Origin: Flavobacterium flavigenum
Lineage (GTDB): Bacteria > Bacteroidota > Bacteroidia > Flavobacteriales > Flavobacteriaceae
Reading direction: 5' to 3'
Length of the DNA: 64,000 nucleotides
Assembly: GCF_027111255.2 (NCBI RefSeq)
Contig: NZ_CP114285.2
Span: 2,728,001-2,792,000, forward strand
Of the stretch, positions 34,582 to 43,912 are shown piece by piece; the first letter of the stretch is position 1, and every line of letters starts with the position of its first letter. Made by a program: the position numbers and the translations under genes. The notes under the pieces were generated by a model. The model did not search any database. It was not told the origin of the DNA and saw only the letters and a program-made list of their open reading frames with translations.

Positions 34582-35562
34582 ATGAAAAACAATGCCCCAA
34601 TGGTTCTTTTTGGCGAATCGATTTTGCCCGGAGAAAACAAAACGATCAATGTAGAAATCGCCAGATTACATACTACAACCAAACTTAATATTCCGATTAT
34701 TGTTCGAAGGTCTAAAATCGATGGACCAGTAGTTTTGTTCTCTGCCGGAATTCACGGCGATGAAATAAACGGTGTCGAAATCGTACGCCAGATTATCAGC
34801 AAAAAAATCAATCGTCCTACAAGGGGAACTATTATTTGCATTCCGATTATCAATATTTACGGTTTCGTCAATAAATCAAGGGAATTTCCTGATGGCCGTG
34901 ATCTGAACCGTGTATTTCCGGGAAGCAAAAAAGGGTCACTTGCCAGTCGTTTCGCCTTTCATATCACCAATCAGATATTGCCTATTATTGATTATGCGGT
35001 CGACTTTCATGCCGGAGGTGCAAGCCGGTTTAACGCCCCTCAAATAAGAATTACAGAGCACAATCCCGAATTAAAACTTCTGGCAGATGTTTTTAATGCT
35101 CCGTTTACATTGTATTCAAAAAACATCAATGGTTCTTTTAGAAATACATCAGAAAAAGCGAATGTAAAAATGCTCCTTTTTGAAGGTGGAAAATCATTAG
35201 ACATTAATGATCCGGTTGCCAATGAAGGTATAAAAGGCACCAAACGCCTTCTTGATTATTTAAACATGCTCGATCCCAAACATGTAGTCGAAAAAGCTGA
35301 TTTCCCGTCTATTTATATTAAAAATTCGGTCTGGCTGAGGGCAAAACAATCCGGGTTATTACACGATTATAATATGGTAAGCCGATTTGTTACGAAAGGA
35401 ACCATTTTAGCCATTATTACTGACCCTTTTGGAAAATTTGAGCAAAAAGTAAAAGCACCTCATGACGGGTTTGTTATCAATGCCAATCATTCGCCAATTG
35501 TTTATGAAGGCGATGCTATTTACCATATTTCTAAAAATGTAGACGACAATGCCGACGACTAA
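34582..35562 (+). CDS. Succinylglutamate desuccinylase/aspartoacylase (AstE/AspA, M14) family protein
   Basis: The 326-residue protein has the zinc site GIHGDEINGVE (His and Glu ligands) near residue 58 and DFHAGGASRFN (His ligand) near 142, with the DGRDLNRVFPG substrate segment between. This is the AstE/AspA branch of metallocarboxypeptidases, which removes acyl groups from amino acids. Some relatives occur with RimK-type ligases, but none is here. It overlaps the next gene by 14 bp, indicating coupling. Confidence 0.92.
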   Translation: MKNNAPMVLFGESILPGENKTINVEIARLHTTTKLNIPIIVRRSKIDGPVVLFSAGIHGDEINGVEIVRQIISKKINRPTRGTIICIPIINIYGFVNKSREFPDGRDLNRVFPGSKKGSLASRFAFHITNQILPIIDYAVDFHAGGASRFNAPQIRITEHNPELKLLADVFNAPFTLYSKNINGSFRNTSEKANVKMLLFEGGKSLDINDPVANEGIKGTKRLLDYLNMLDPKHVVEKADFPSIYIKNSVWLRAKQSGLLHDYNMVSRFVTKGTILAIITDPFGKFEQKVKAPHDGFVINANHSPIVYEGDAIYHISKNVDDNADD

Positions 35563-36118
35563 AAAAGAACTGCGATTCCATTATAAAAATCTCAGAAAAG
35601 AATTCTCTGAAGAAAATATTGAAGAAAAAAGCATTGAAATAAGCAATCAATTGATCTCCATGTCTATTTGGGATAAAACTTATTATCATGTTTTTCTTCC
35701 GATTGAAGAACAAAAAGAAGTAAATACGGAGTTCATTCTGCATTTACTTTCCGGAAAAGACAAAGAAATTGTGATTTCTAAAAGTGATTTTGAAACCAGG
35801 AAAATGTCACATTTTTTATTGACTGATAATACGAAAATTAAGAAAAACGAATATAATATTCCGGAACCTGTCAATGGCTTACCTGTTCCATCTCAAACTA
35901 TTGATGTTGTTTTTGTACCGCTTTTGGCATTTGATGTTTTTGGAAACCGTATTGGCTACGGCAAAGGTTTTTATGATAAGTTTTTAGCCGAATGCAAACC
36001 TGAAACGATCAAAATTGGACTTTCTTTTTTTGAAGCTGTAGCGCAGATTGATGATATTTTTGAATCAGATGTAAAACTGGATTATTGTGTGACGCCTGAG
36101 AAGGTTTATCGGTTTTGA
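35549..36118 (+). CDS. 5-Formyltetrahydrofolate cyclo-ligase
   Basis: The 189-residue protein has the family's N-terminal KKELRFHYKNLRKEF, the FVPLLAFDVFGNRIGYGKG strand-loop and GFYDKFL, the ATP- and folate-binding signature. It converts 5-formyl-THF to 5,10-methenyl-THF using ATP. It overlaps the AstE-like gene by 14 bp. Confidence 0.95.
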   Translation: MPTTKKELRFHYKNLRKEFSEENIEEKSIEISNQLISMSIWDKTYYHVFLPIEEQKEVNTEFILHLLSGKDKEIVISKSDFETRKMSHFLLTDNTKIKKNEYNIPEPVNGLPVPSQTIDVVFVPLLAFDVFGNRIGYGKGFYDKFLAECKPETIKIGLSFFEAVAQIDDIFESDVKLDYCVTPEKVYRF

Positions 36119-36134
36119 AACTAACTAAACACGA

Positions 36135-36275
36135 CGTCACTTCAACTATTTTGGCTATACGATTTGTTTTAAAATAGGCTTTATAGCCAAAATGTATCGA
36201 GAAGACTCATTTTTAAAAGAGTTCTCAATATATTTTTTGATTCGTTTCCCTACTCAAAAAACACTCGAACTGACG
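36135..36275. repeat. Nested palindromic element, copy 2
   Basis: This shares with 15710-15851 the ends CGTCACTTC and CACTCGAACTGACG and the inner TGTATCGAGAAG. TTTTGGCTATA (36149-36159) and its complement (36182-36192) form a further hairpin. It lies between convergent genes. Confidence 0.7.
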
Positions 36276-36307
36276 AATTTATAATTACAATAAGCAACCT
36301 TTTAAAC

Positions 36308-36715
36308 CTATTTCACCATAATTCCTTCAACAAAAAGAATTGGCACTTCTTCCGTATTGTTTTCATTGATTATGTTTGATTTGAAGATGAATTTCTTATC
36401 GTACAAGGTATTTCCAATAAAGAAAGTCACCATAAATTCATTGTTTAAAACCAAAAGGCTCTTTTCGATCATTTCGATTTTTACTACTGAAACCGCAGGA
36501 ACCTCAGCAAATGCATGGCGCAGGATTGACGTTTTTTTCATTTCGCCATCAATAGTTCCGAAAGCTTTTGAAACCACCATTAAGCTGTCTAAGTTAAAAT
36601 CGCTGTCATTAATCAAATAAGCGTACCACACTTTTTCCATAAAATCGTCGCTCCATTCCTGCACTGCGGCAAGAAATACGTTTTCAACTTCTGGAATAAT
36701 TATATCTTTTTTCAT
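36308..36715 (-). CDS. Hypothetical protein
   Basis: The 135-residue cytosolic protein has no recognised family. It appears mixed alpha/beta, with a helix early (EVENVFLAAVQEWSDDFMEK) and strands later (EFMVTFFIGNTLYDKKFIF). It lies downstream of pheS on the same strand with a repeat element between. Confidence 0.75.
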   Translation of the reverse strand: MKKDIIIPEVENVFLAAVQEWSDDFMEKVWYAYLINDSDFNLDSLMVVSKAFGTIDGEMKKTSILRHAFAEVPAVSVVKIEMIEKSLLVLNNEFMVTFFIGNTLYDKKFIFKSNIINENNTEEVPILFVEGIMVK

Positions 36716-36780
36716 TTTTAATAAATTTCAAAAACCTCTGTCAAAGCCTGAACTTCAACAAAGGTTTATTTTTAACGTAA

Positions 36781-36860
36781 AGCCCTAGCCCTGATGGAAG
36801 CGGCATCCTTTTATTTTTTTCTTTAAAAAACAAAAGATACAGCGGACAGCAGGAAATAGC
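36781..36860. repeat. Dispersed intergenic element, copy 2
   Basis: It contains AAAAGATACAGCGGACAGC (36832-36850), nearly the complement of 15660-15679, and AGCGGCATCCTTTT upstream, giving a palindrome-like form around a T/A-rich centre. It abuts the 3' end of pheS. Confidence 0.6.
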
Positions 36861-36862
36861 TC

Positions 36863-37888
36863 CTAAATATTCGCTTTAAACTGCTCTAAGAAACGAACAT
36901 CATTTTCGTAAAACATACGGATATCACCAATTTGATATAATAGCATTGCAATACGTTCAACTCCCATTCCGAAAGCAAAACCGTTATATTCGTCTGGATT
37001 GATGTCACAGTTCTTCAAAACATTTGGATCTACCATTCCGCAGCCACCAATTTCTAACCATCCGGTTCCTTTAGTGATACGGTAATCCGTTTCGGTTTTT
37101 AAGCCCCAATAAATATCAATTTCGGCACTTGGTTCTGTAAACGGAAAGTATGACGGACGAAGACGAATCTTAGATTTTCCGAACATTTCTTTGGTGAAAT
37201 AAAGCAAAGTTTGTTTCAAATCGGCAAATGAAACATCTTTGTCAATGTACAATCCTTCTACCTGATGGAAAATACAGTGTGAACGTGATGAAATCGCTTC
37301 GTTACGGAAAACACGTCCCGGAGAAATCGTACGAATTGGCGGTTTGTGATTTTCCATATAACGCACCTGAACAGAGGATGTATGTGTACGCAACAAAACG
37401 TCAGGATTGGTCTGGATGAAAAACGTATCCTGCATATCACGCGCCGGATGGTATTCCGGTAAGTTCAATGCCGTAAAATTATGCCAGTCGTCTTCAATTT
37501 CCGGACCTTCGGAAACATTGAAACCGATATTGGCAAAAATATCGATAATCTGATTTTTAACAATCGAAATAGGATGACGTGAACCAATAATTACAGGCTC
37601 AGGCGAACGCGTTAAGTCTCCAAAAAAGCCTTTGACCTCTTCTTTGCTTTCCAATTCTTCCTGAATAACTCTTACTTTTTCTTCGGCAACCGCTTTTAAA
37701 GTATTGATTACCTGTCCAAAATCCTTTTTCTGGTCGTTTGGGATATTTTTGAATTCCGTAAAAAGTTCTTTCAGCAAACCTTTACTTCCTAAATATTTAA
37801 CACGGAACTTCTCTAAAGATTCTTTGTTTTTCTCGTTAAAGGCTTTAGCTTCCTCGATATGTTCTTTTATCTTGTCTATCATTTCCAT
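36863..37888 (-). CDS. pheS: Phenylalanine--tRNA ligase alpha subunit
   Basis: The 341-residue protein has the N-terminal tRNA-binding coiled coil (about 1-90), and class II motifs: HPARDMQDTF, RTHTSSVQVRYM (motif 2 region), FTEPSAEIDIY and GGCGMVDPNVL, and motif 3 GFAFGMGVERIAML. It pairs with PheT, not in the window. A second ATG two codons inside (37882, MIDKIKEH) is an equally plausible start. Confidence 0.97.
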   Translation of the reverse strand: MEMIDKIKEHIEEAKAFNEKNKESLEKFRVKYLGSKGLLKELFTEFKNIPNDQKKDFGQVINTLKAVAEEKVRVIQEELESKEEVKGFFGDLTRSPEPVIIGSRHPISIVKNQIIDIFANIGFNVSEGPEIEDDWHNFTALNLPEYHPARDMQDTFFIQTNPDVLLRTHTSSVQVRYMENHKPPIRTISPGRVFRNEAISSRSHCIFHQVEGLYIDKDVSFADLKQTLLYFTKEMFGKSKIRLRPSYFPFTEPSAEIDIYWGLKTETDYRITKGTGWLEIGGCGMVDPNVLKNCDINPDEYNGFAFGMGVERIAMLLYQIGDIRMFYENDVRFLEQFKANI

Positions 37889-38063
37889 TCTTCAATTGAG
37901 GGTACAAATTTAAGGAATTTGTTTCAAGTTTTAAGTTTAATGTTTAAAGTTTCCTTTACAGTAAAGAGTTAGAGCCAATTTATGTTATAAAGTCTCAAGA
38001 AAACAGTCTCCTTTTGCAAAGAAATCAGCAAAATCTAACTTTTTTCGTTTTAAAAAAGTGTTT
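37889..38063. other. Short gene-free spacer
   Basis: The sequence is AT-rich with a TTTTTTCGTTTTAAAAAAG stretch near 38041; no confident terminator or other feature is visible. Confidence 0.35.
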
Positions 38064-38582
38064 TTAGAATTGTTTTACAATACTTATTTTAGCCTCTACT
38101 TCTTTGACTCTTTCAAGCCAATATTCAATTCCTTCCTGATTTTTAACAACCTCTTTTCTATAATTTGAAGATATTTGACCTAATTCAAACCAGTTTTTAT
38201 TAGAATCCTTTTCCTTCTCTTTTTTCGTCGAAGGTTCTGTTCTGTTTCTCCAAAATTCAAGATTTTTAAAATAAGTATCTTTTATCTCTTCAAAATACTC
38301 CATTAATTTTGGTTTTGAATTCGGAATATAACCTGGTCCGCCACAACCACAAGAATGAAACGTAATCCCAACAGTATATAAGCTTTTAAGATGTTCCCAT
38401 TTTTTAACATCGTCTTTTTTAGGCGATTCAAAATCAAGTCCCATATTAGCCATTAATGCTGAACATTGCGGGCATTTGGCTTCAAGAAAAGATTCTTCTC
38501 CCTTCTTTATATCACTCATTAATCGTCTTTTAAATGTCTTTCGACAATTAAAACAAGCGTAATGAGGTTTATAGGATGTCAT
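38064..38582 (-). CDS. Zinc-ribbon hypothetical protein
   Basis: From the ATG at 38582 the protein has 172 residues. Two CxxC knuckles (YACFNCRKTF near residue 10 and AKCPQCSALM near 36) make a zinc ribbon, and a further FHSCGCGGPG segment lies near 75. The C-terminal part is helical and charged. No catalytic family was recognised; it may bind nucleic acid or protein. It follows the next gene upstream by about 33 bp, so cotranscription is likely. A start five codons earlier (38597) is possible. Confidence 0.75.
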   Translation of the reverse strand: MTSYKPHYACFNCRKTFKRRLMSDIKKGEESFLEAKCPQCSALMANMGLDFESPKKDDVKKWEHLKSLYTVGITFHSCGCGGPGYIPNSKPKLMEYFEEIKDTYFKNLEFWRNRTEPSTKKEKEKDSNKNWFELGQISSNYRKEVVKNQEGIEYWLERVKEVEAKISIVKQF

Positions 38583-38615
38583 TGCATATCTACACATGTT
38601 TTTCGTTTTTGAAAA

Positions 38616-38972
38616 CTAGTCGATCAATTTTCTTTCCAAAAAATAATTCACAATCGCTTCTTTCATCAAAACCGATTGTTCCCCGGCTTTTAAAGCAGGT
38701 AATTGTTCTTTTACTTTATAATGTGGCCAGCCCTCTTCGTCAAAATATTCGAATTCATAAAACCCGTAAGGCTCTAAAAGTCTACAGATTGCAATATGCA
38801 TCAGGTTGAGTTTTTCATCTTTTTTGAATTCACGGTGTACTTTCCCGAGTTCCTGAACTCCAATTAGGTAAATTATGGCGTCCAAATCTAAGTCTTCTCC
38901 CTGTGAAAACTGATTGGACAATATATCGACGAGCTTTTCCCAGCGCTCTTTTAGTTGTGTATCCCTTGACAT
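38616..38972 (-). CDS. Conserved hypothetical protein
   Basis: The 118-residue cytosolic protein has a helical N-terminal part (LKERWEKLVDILSNQF) and GLY/PHE-rich YGFYEFEYFDEEGWPHYKV. It resembles small Bacteroidota proteins of unknown function. It precedes the zinc-ribbon gene. Confidence 0.75.
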   Translation of the reverse strand: MSRDTQLKERWEKLVDILSNQFSQGEDLDLDAIIYLIGVQELGKVHREFKKDEKLNLMHIAICRLLEPYGFYEFEYFDEEGWPHYKVKEQLPALKAGEQSVLMKEAIVNYFLERKLID

Positions 38973-39118
38973 TTTTTATAATTATAAATTATGAATTGTG
39001 AATTATAAATTCAAAAACCATAAAATTTAGCTTACAAAGATACGGAGTTGAAATCCAATCATCCTAAAAATAAAAAAATATCAATATTTACAAAAATCTA
39101 TATTTGAAACACAATTGA

Positions 39119-39916
39119 TCATTGATATTCAATAACCGTTTTTGAAATCACATTATTACTTTCTTTTGAAATCTTTTTTATTTCTATTGGAAAGTTGTCA
39201 TTATTATAAACTATATCATTAATATAATATTTAGGAACTTCATTCGTAATTGGATAATAGGATTCTCTTGATACTAAATTATTCGTTGTTTGTCCACTAA
39301 ATCCTTCTGATATAAAAACCATGCGATAATACTTATTCATAAATTTCATCGGGTTATTCTTGTTATCGTAAAAATAGTTTTCTTTTGAAATTATTTCAGA
39401 ACCTGTAAAAGAAGACTTATTTATAATTTGAGTTATATTTTTAGTTTTATCATAAGAAATGGATAATTCGCTTTGAATAATAAATTTGTTTTCATCAATG
39501 TAGCCTATTTTTTCTGTAGCAAGAACCCCATTAACATATGAATATTCCGTTTTTTCATCCGGGTTTCCTTCAGAATAGATATAGCTTAAGAAATCTCCAT
39601 TATAGTGAAATACTGCAGAACCGGAAGCTACATTATCTCTAAAGTAATTCAACTTACTTATTTTTTCACCATCATATACGAATTCAGTTTTATAACGAGT
39701 ATTTGTAGTAACACTTTTTAAAACTCCATTTTCATAGACAAAATCCATGATACTAGTATCAGACTCACCTGAGTAATAAACCGTTTCAGTTATTTTTTTT
39801 ATTAGAACTGATTTTTCATTTGAAGTATTATCTTTGCCGTCGTCATCATTGGAACAAGAGATAAATAATACAACACAAAAAACACAAAGACTTTTAATTA
39901 ACACGCTTTTTCTCAT
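39119..39916 (-). CDS. Surface-type lipoprotein of unknown function
   Basis: The 265-residue protein has a lipoprotein signal with Cys at residue 21 (VVLFISCSNDDDG). The SNDDD after the Cys resembles the acidic signal that directs Bacteroidota lipoproteins to the cell surface. The body has repeated beta strands with Tyr/Glu patterns (DFVYENGVL, TEFVYDGEKI, AVFHYNGDFL, TEYSYVNGVL), like the YD/RHS-type repeats of DUF4595-like proteins. It is a single gene; its role is unknown. Confidence 0.82.
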   Translation of the reverse strand: MRKSVLIKSLCVFCVVLFISCSNDDDGKDNTSNEKSVLIKKITETVYYSGESDTSIMDFVYENGVLKSVTTNTRYKTEFVYDGEKISKLNYFRDNVASGSAVFHYNGDFLSYIYSEGNPDEKTEYSYVNGVLATEKIGYIDENKFIIQSELSISYDKTKNITQIINKSSFTGSEIISKENYFYDNKNNPMKFMNKYYRMVFISEGFSGQTTNNLVSRESYYPITNEVPKYYINDIVYNNDNFPIEIKKISKESNNVISKTVIEYQ

Positions 39917-39971
39917 TTTATCTATTTTTCACAAAAATAGAAATATATAATCCATTTCAAAGTTAATCAGT

Positions 39972-40502
39972 ATGAGTTTTTTCGATATCATTTTAGGCGC
40001 ACTTTTAGCCTTGAGTTTATACAAAGGCATCAAAAACGGTCTTTTTGTAGAAGTAGCTTCTTTTATTTCTTTACTGTTAGGAATTTATATAGCTATTAAA
40101 TTCTCTTCTTTTATAAAAAACATCATCGTAAAATATGTTTCGTGGAATCCCAACACAGTACAGGTTACCGCTTTTATTCTGACTTTTATTTTAGTGGTAA
40201 TTGGCGTTTATTTCTTAGCGAAAATTTTAACGGGAATAGCTGATTTTGCTTATTTAGGATGGATCAACAAATTAGGTGGAGGCTTTTTCAGGGTTTTGAA
40301 AATTGTTTTGATTGTAAGTATTTTTATAGCGCTTTTTGAAAAAATTAATTTCAACCACACTTTTGCTAAAAAAGAAACTTTAGACGGTTATATTTTTTAT
40401 AACCCAATTAAAAAAGTAGCTGCTTTTGTATATCCTTCGATTGAAAAAGGGTATGAAAGACTGAAAAAAGCGAATGCTGAGGAATCATCCAAAAAAGAAT
40501 AA
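39972..40502 (+). CDS. CvpA family membrane protein
   Basis: The 176-residue protein has four hydrophobic helices in the CvpA layout and starts FDIILGALLALSLYKGIKNGLFVEVASFISL, which contains the family pattern with a G-x-x-x-G turn. CvpA proteins affect envelope and colicin production; the mechanism is unclear. A weak CACTA/TAGTG hairpin with TTTTC follows at 40505-40528. Confidence 0.9.
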   Translation: MSFFDIILGALLALSLYKGIKNGLFVEVASFISLLLGIYIAIKFSSFIKNIIVKYVSWNPNTVQVTAFILTFILVVIGVYFLAKILTGIADFAYLGWINKLGGGFFRVLKIVLIVSIFIALFEKINFNHTFAKKETLDGYIFYNPIKKVAAFVYPSIEKGYERLKKANAEESSKKE

Positions 40503-40533
40503 CTCACTATAAATAACTTTAGTGTTTTCTTTA

Positions 40534-40890
40534 TTAAGCCTGATTAGGTGCCTGAGGAAATAAATTTTTCAGAATAATCAGCATCATCCCGATTACATTT
40601 ATAGATGAAGTGGTCAATAAAGTAATCAGCACATTCTCTGAAAGGTTCAGCTCCAGATTGTGATTGAAATACAAAATTGAGACTACAGCCGCCAGCCAAA
40701 GGAAAATGATAAAAGAGAAAATATAAGTAAGATATCTTCGCAGGATCGTGTCTTCTATAAACCTCCCTACTTTCGCATTTCCCAGCCTGTCTTCCAGGAT
40801 CTGATTTTGTATACGGGCATTATCGATATCTACAGCACTAACTGGTGCACTATTTTCAATAGAAATCTGGCTTAAATTGAGTAACGACAT
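40534..40890 (-). CDS. Small two-TM protein, candidate membrane toxin of a Panacea pair
   Basis: The 118-residue protein has a polar N-terminal part (about 1-48) and two membrane helices at about 52-75 and 84-108. No family was recognised. It follows the Panacea-domain gene by one base. Panacea antitoxins are known to pair with many unrelated toxins, including small membrane-acting ones, so this is the candidate toxin. That role is inferred from position and shape only. Confidence 0.72.
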   Translation of the reverse strand: MSLLNLSQISIENSAPVSAVDIDNARIQNQILEDRLGNAKVGRFIEDTILRRYLTYIFSFIIFLWLAAVVSILYFNHNLELNLSENVLITLLTTSSINVIGMMLIILKNLFPQAPNQA

Positions 40891-40891
40891 C

Positions 40892-41353
40892 TTAGTTAGA
40901 AATTGGTTTTAACTTTTTATAATGCTCAAAAATGTCGTCATCAGAAATCACAGCATTCAAATCCTTTCGATATACTTTTTGCCATGGCGTTCCATCAATA
41001 TGCGTTAAGGCACTTAAATATACTCCGTCAAACCTTCCGTATACCTCCCAAATCTTATCTAAAAACTGTTCATCTTCATTTGATATTCTTTCATTTTTGG
41101 TAGTATTCGGAATTTTTTCAGTGATTTTTTCTTTCTTATACTGCTTTATGCTGTAATACAAAGAAGGAAAAACAGGGCCGAAATCCCAGGCAATCGGGTT
41201 TTCATCAATAAGCTTTTGTTGTTTGTCTGTCAGCGCCAGATACCAGCCATATGCAATATAAGTTAGCTTGATAATTTTCATAGGGGTAAGATCTCCGTTT
41301 TTGGAATACTTCTCTATGAAATAATTAGCCACTGTTGTTGGATTGTAAGCCAT
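40892..41353 (-). CDS. Panacea-domain (DUF4065/SocA/GepA-like) protein, candidate antitoxin
   Basis: The 153-residue protein has the Panacea pattern: VANYFIEKYSKNGDLTPMKI, LTYIAYGWYLAL, the PIAWDFGPVFPSLYYSIKQY segment and, at the end, LSALTHIDGTPWQKVY. The domain is known as an antitoxin module that neutralises diverse toxins; SocA is an adaptor for ClpXP degradation. It sits upstream of a two-TM protein, giving the antitoxin-first order common in such pairs. Confidence 0.88.
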   Translation of the reverse strand: MAYNPTTVANYFIEKYSKNGDLTPMKIIKLTYIAYGWYLALTDKQQKLIDENPIAWDFGPVFPSLYYSIKQYKKEKITEKIPNTTKNERISNEDEQFLDKIWEVYGRFDGVYLSALTHIDGTPWQKVYRKDLNAVISDDDIFEHYKKLKPISN

Positions 41354-41456
41354 AATTATAAAATATATTTATCAAAGTTAATTAAAATAACTTTGGAACG
41401 AAAATTTAACAACTTATTACAATGTGCATCAGCCTTTTTGCTTTGTAAATTAAAGA

Positions 41457-41487
41457 AAACCCGACAAATTTTAAATCTATCGGGTTT
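41457..41487 (-). terminator. Terminator of the polysaccharide utilisation locus
   Basis: AAACCCGA (41457-41464) pairs with TCGGGTTT (41480-41487). On the minus strand TTTTC follows, downstream of the GH95 stop. Confidence 0.75.
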
Positions 41488-41500
41488 AATATTTTTTTAC

Positions 41501-43912
41501 CTATAATTGAATTATCTTCTTATCTCCTTTTTTCAGATTGATTTCTCGCTTATTTTCTCCATAAATCAAGGTTGTTTTACCTCCTTTTTCAGAAGAAATA
41601 ATTAGTTTGTCAAGTTTTTTATTTTTCCAACTCATTTCAATCTCAAAACCGCCTCTTGCACAAAGTCCTTTTACATTTCCGGTTTCCCATGCATCTGGCA
41701 AAGCAGGAAGCAATCTGATTTCATTTTCGTCTGACTGAACCAGCATTTCGGCAACAGCAGCAGCCCCTCCAAAATTTCCATCAATTTGAAATGGTGGGTG
41801 CGCATCAAACAAATTAGGATAAGTTCCACCACCTCTTCTCGGATTTTGTGTTTTCTTTCCATCAGGATCAACGTAACGAAGTAATTCACGGTACATTTTA
41901 TAAGCTCTATTTCCGTCCAAAAGTCTTGCCCAAAGATTAATCCTCCAGCCTTTTGACCAGCCTGTGGTTTCATCCCCTTTTATCTCTAAAGTTGTTCTGG
42001 CAGCATTGGCTAAGTCAGGTGTTGTTAAAGGCGAAATATGATTCCCAGGAAACAATCCAAATAAATGAGACTGATGACGGTGTTTCGGTTCTTGGTCTTT
42101 CCAGTCAAAATACCATTCTTGCAAATTTCCAGCTTTACCAATTTGGTAAGGATATAATTTTGAAAGTGCCTTTTCAAGTTTCGTTCTAAATTCAGCATCC
42201 GTATTTAAAATTTTAGAAGCTTCAATTGCATTAGAGAAACACTGTCTAATCATGGCTAAATCTGCACTGCCACCGTACAAAGTAGCACCCACATAACCGT
42301 TTGGAGTAATATACATGTTTTCGGGAGAAGTAGATGGAGAAGTAACTAAATAACCATTCTTATCTTCAACTAACCATTCTAAACAAAATTGTGCTGCTCC
42401 TCGCATTAAATCATAACCTTCATTTTTAAGGTAATTTAAATCCTGAGAAAACAAATAGTGTTCCCAAATATGAGTACTCAACCAGGCACCGCCCATATTC
42501 CAACAAGCCCAGTTAGGATCTCCTCCACCAAAATTTCCAACAGGATTACTCATCGCCCAGATATCAGAATTATGGGCCACCGCCCAGCCATTTACTCCAT
42601 AAAATGTTTTTGCTGTTATTTTACCAGTTTCAGAAATATTTTTAATAAAACTCAAAAGAGGCCTGTGTAATTCAGAAAGATTTGTATTTTCTGCAAGCCA
42701 GTAATTCTCTTCAACATTGATGTTGGTGGTATAATTACTGCTCCAGGGCGGACGCATGTAAGGATTCCAAACACCTTGCAAATTAGCCGGTGCACCCAAT
42801 GTCCTGGAACTACTTATAAGTAAATATCGTCCGTATTGAAAATACAGAGTCTCTAAATTTTTATCTTCTTCACCATTTGAATAACGCAATAAGCGTTCGT
42901 CTGTAGGCAAATTAGGAGCAATTGTCTTTCCTAAATCCAAACTAACTCTTTTGAATAATTTTTGGTAATCTAAAATATGAGCTTTTTTTAATGAAGTATA
43001 TGATTTAGAAATGGCTTTCGCCATATTTTCAGCTGCAATTGCCTTATCATCCAATCCTTCTGTCCTAGGATTTTTGTCAAAACCATTAAAACTTGTAGCT
43101 ATAGCAACAAAAATCAAAGCTTCTGTTGCATTTTTTACGCCGATTTTATTATCTGAAGTAATAACAGAACCACCCGTATTTTTAATCTGAACCAAACTTG
43201 TAAAACGAGTACCTCTATTTTCATCAAAAAGAATTGGATTACTACTTTCAACATAACTTGGCTCTACATGATACGGCGCATAACCATTAATTTTTAATTG
43301 GTTATTACTCGTATCGGTTTTAAATTTCAATAAGCTTTCAAAATCTATTAAAAAATTGAGACTGTTTTTTTTATCAGCTGTTATCTTAATAACCATAATT
43401 TGATCAGGGGCAGAAACAAAATATTCACGAGTATATTTTACATTATCAATTTCATAATTTACTTTTGAAACTGCATCATTTATATCTAATTCCCTATAAT
43501 AATTAGTGGCTTTAGTGCCTTCTGTAAAATGCGAAATATGCATTGTCCCAAGTGGCGAAAAAGACTGAGAATAAGACCCTTCTAATTTTTTATTTAATTC
43601 ATCCGCTAACTTATAGTCTTCATTCTTCAATGCTGCCCTGATAGCAGGTACATTTTTATAGGCTTCAGGATTCATATTTGCATTTACGGGTTCACCTGAC
43701 CAAAGCGTGATGTCATTCAGATAAATTTTGTCTGAACTCACTCCGCCAAAAACAGTCGCTCCCATTTTTCCGTTTCCTAAAACTAATGTTTCTTCAAAAA
43801 ATTCCGCTGGCTGATTATACCATAAAACATGACTAGACTGTGCTGCTGCATTCTGAAAAAAAAGGAAAAATACGCAGCCTGTAATTATTTTTTTAATGAA
43901 GTGGAAATTCAT
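41501..43912 (-). CDS. GH95 alpha-L-fucosidase
   Basis: The 803-residue exported protein (signal to about residue 25, ending AAAQ) opens with VLWYNQPAEFFEETLVLGNGKMGATVFG, typical of GH95. The catalytic region shows TNINVEENYW (Asn pair), TSPSTSPENMY (general acid Glu) and QIDGNFGGAAAVAEML (Asp). GH95 hydrolyses alpha-1,2-fucose by inversion, and some act on alpha-L-galactose. In this locus it would remove the terminal fucose from xyloglucan side chains. It is the last gene of the PUL, after a 256-bp spacer. Confidence 0.94.
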   Translation of the reverse strand: MNFHFIKKIITGCVFFLFFQNAAAQSSHVLWYNQPAEFFEETLVLGNGKMGATVFGGVSSDKIYLNDITLWSGEPVNANMNPEAYKNVPAIRAALKNEDYKLADELNKKLEGSYSQSFSPLGTMHISHFTEGTKATNYYRELDINDAVSKVNYEIDNVKYTREYFVSAPDQIMVIKITADKKNSLNFLIDFESLLKFKTDTSNNQLKINGYAPYHVEPSYVESSNPILFDENRGTRFTSLVQIKNTGGSVITSDNKIGVKNATEALIFVAIATSFNGFDKNPRTEGLDDKAIAAENMAKAISKSYTSLKKAHILDYQKLFKRVSLDLGKTIAPNLPTDERLLRYSNGEEDKNLETLYFQYGRYLLISSSRTLGAPANLQGVWNPYMRPPWSSNYTTNINVEENYWLAENTNLSELHRPLLSFIKNISETGKITAKTFYGVNGWAVAHNSDIWAMSNPVGNFGGGDPNWACWNMGGAWLSTHIWEHYLFSQDLNYLKNEGYDLMRGAAQFCLEWLVEDKNGYLVTSPSTSPENMYITPNGYVGATLYGGSADLAMIRQCFSNAIEASKILNTDAEFRTKLEKALSKLYPYQIGKAGNLQEWYFDWKDQEPKHRHQSHLFGLFPGNHISPLTTPDLANAARTTLEIKGDETTGWSKGWRINLWARLLDGNRAYKMYRELLRYVDPDGKKTQNPRRGGGTYPNLFDAHPPFQIDGNFGGAAAVAEMLVQSDENEIRLLPALPDAWETGNVKGLCARGGFEIEMSWKNKKLDKLIISSEKGGKTTLIYGENKREINLKKGDKKIIQL

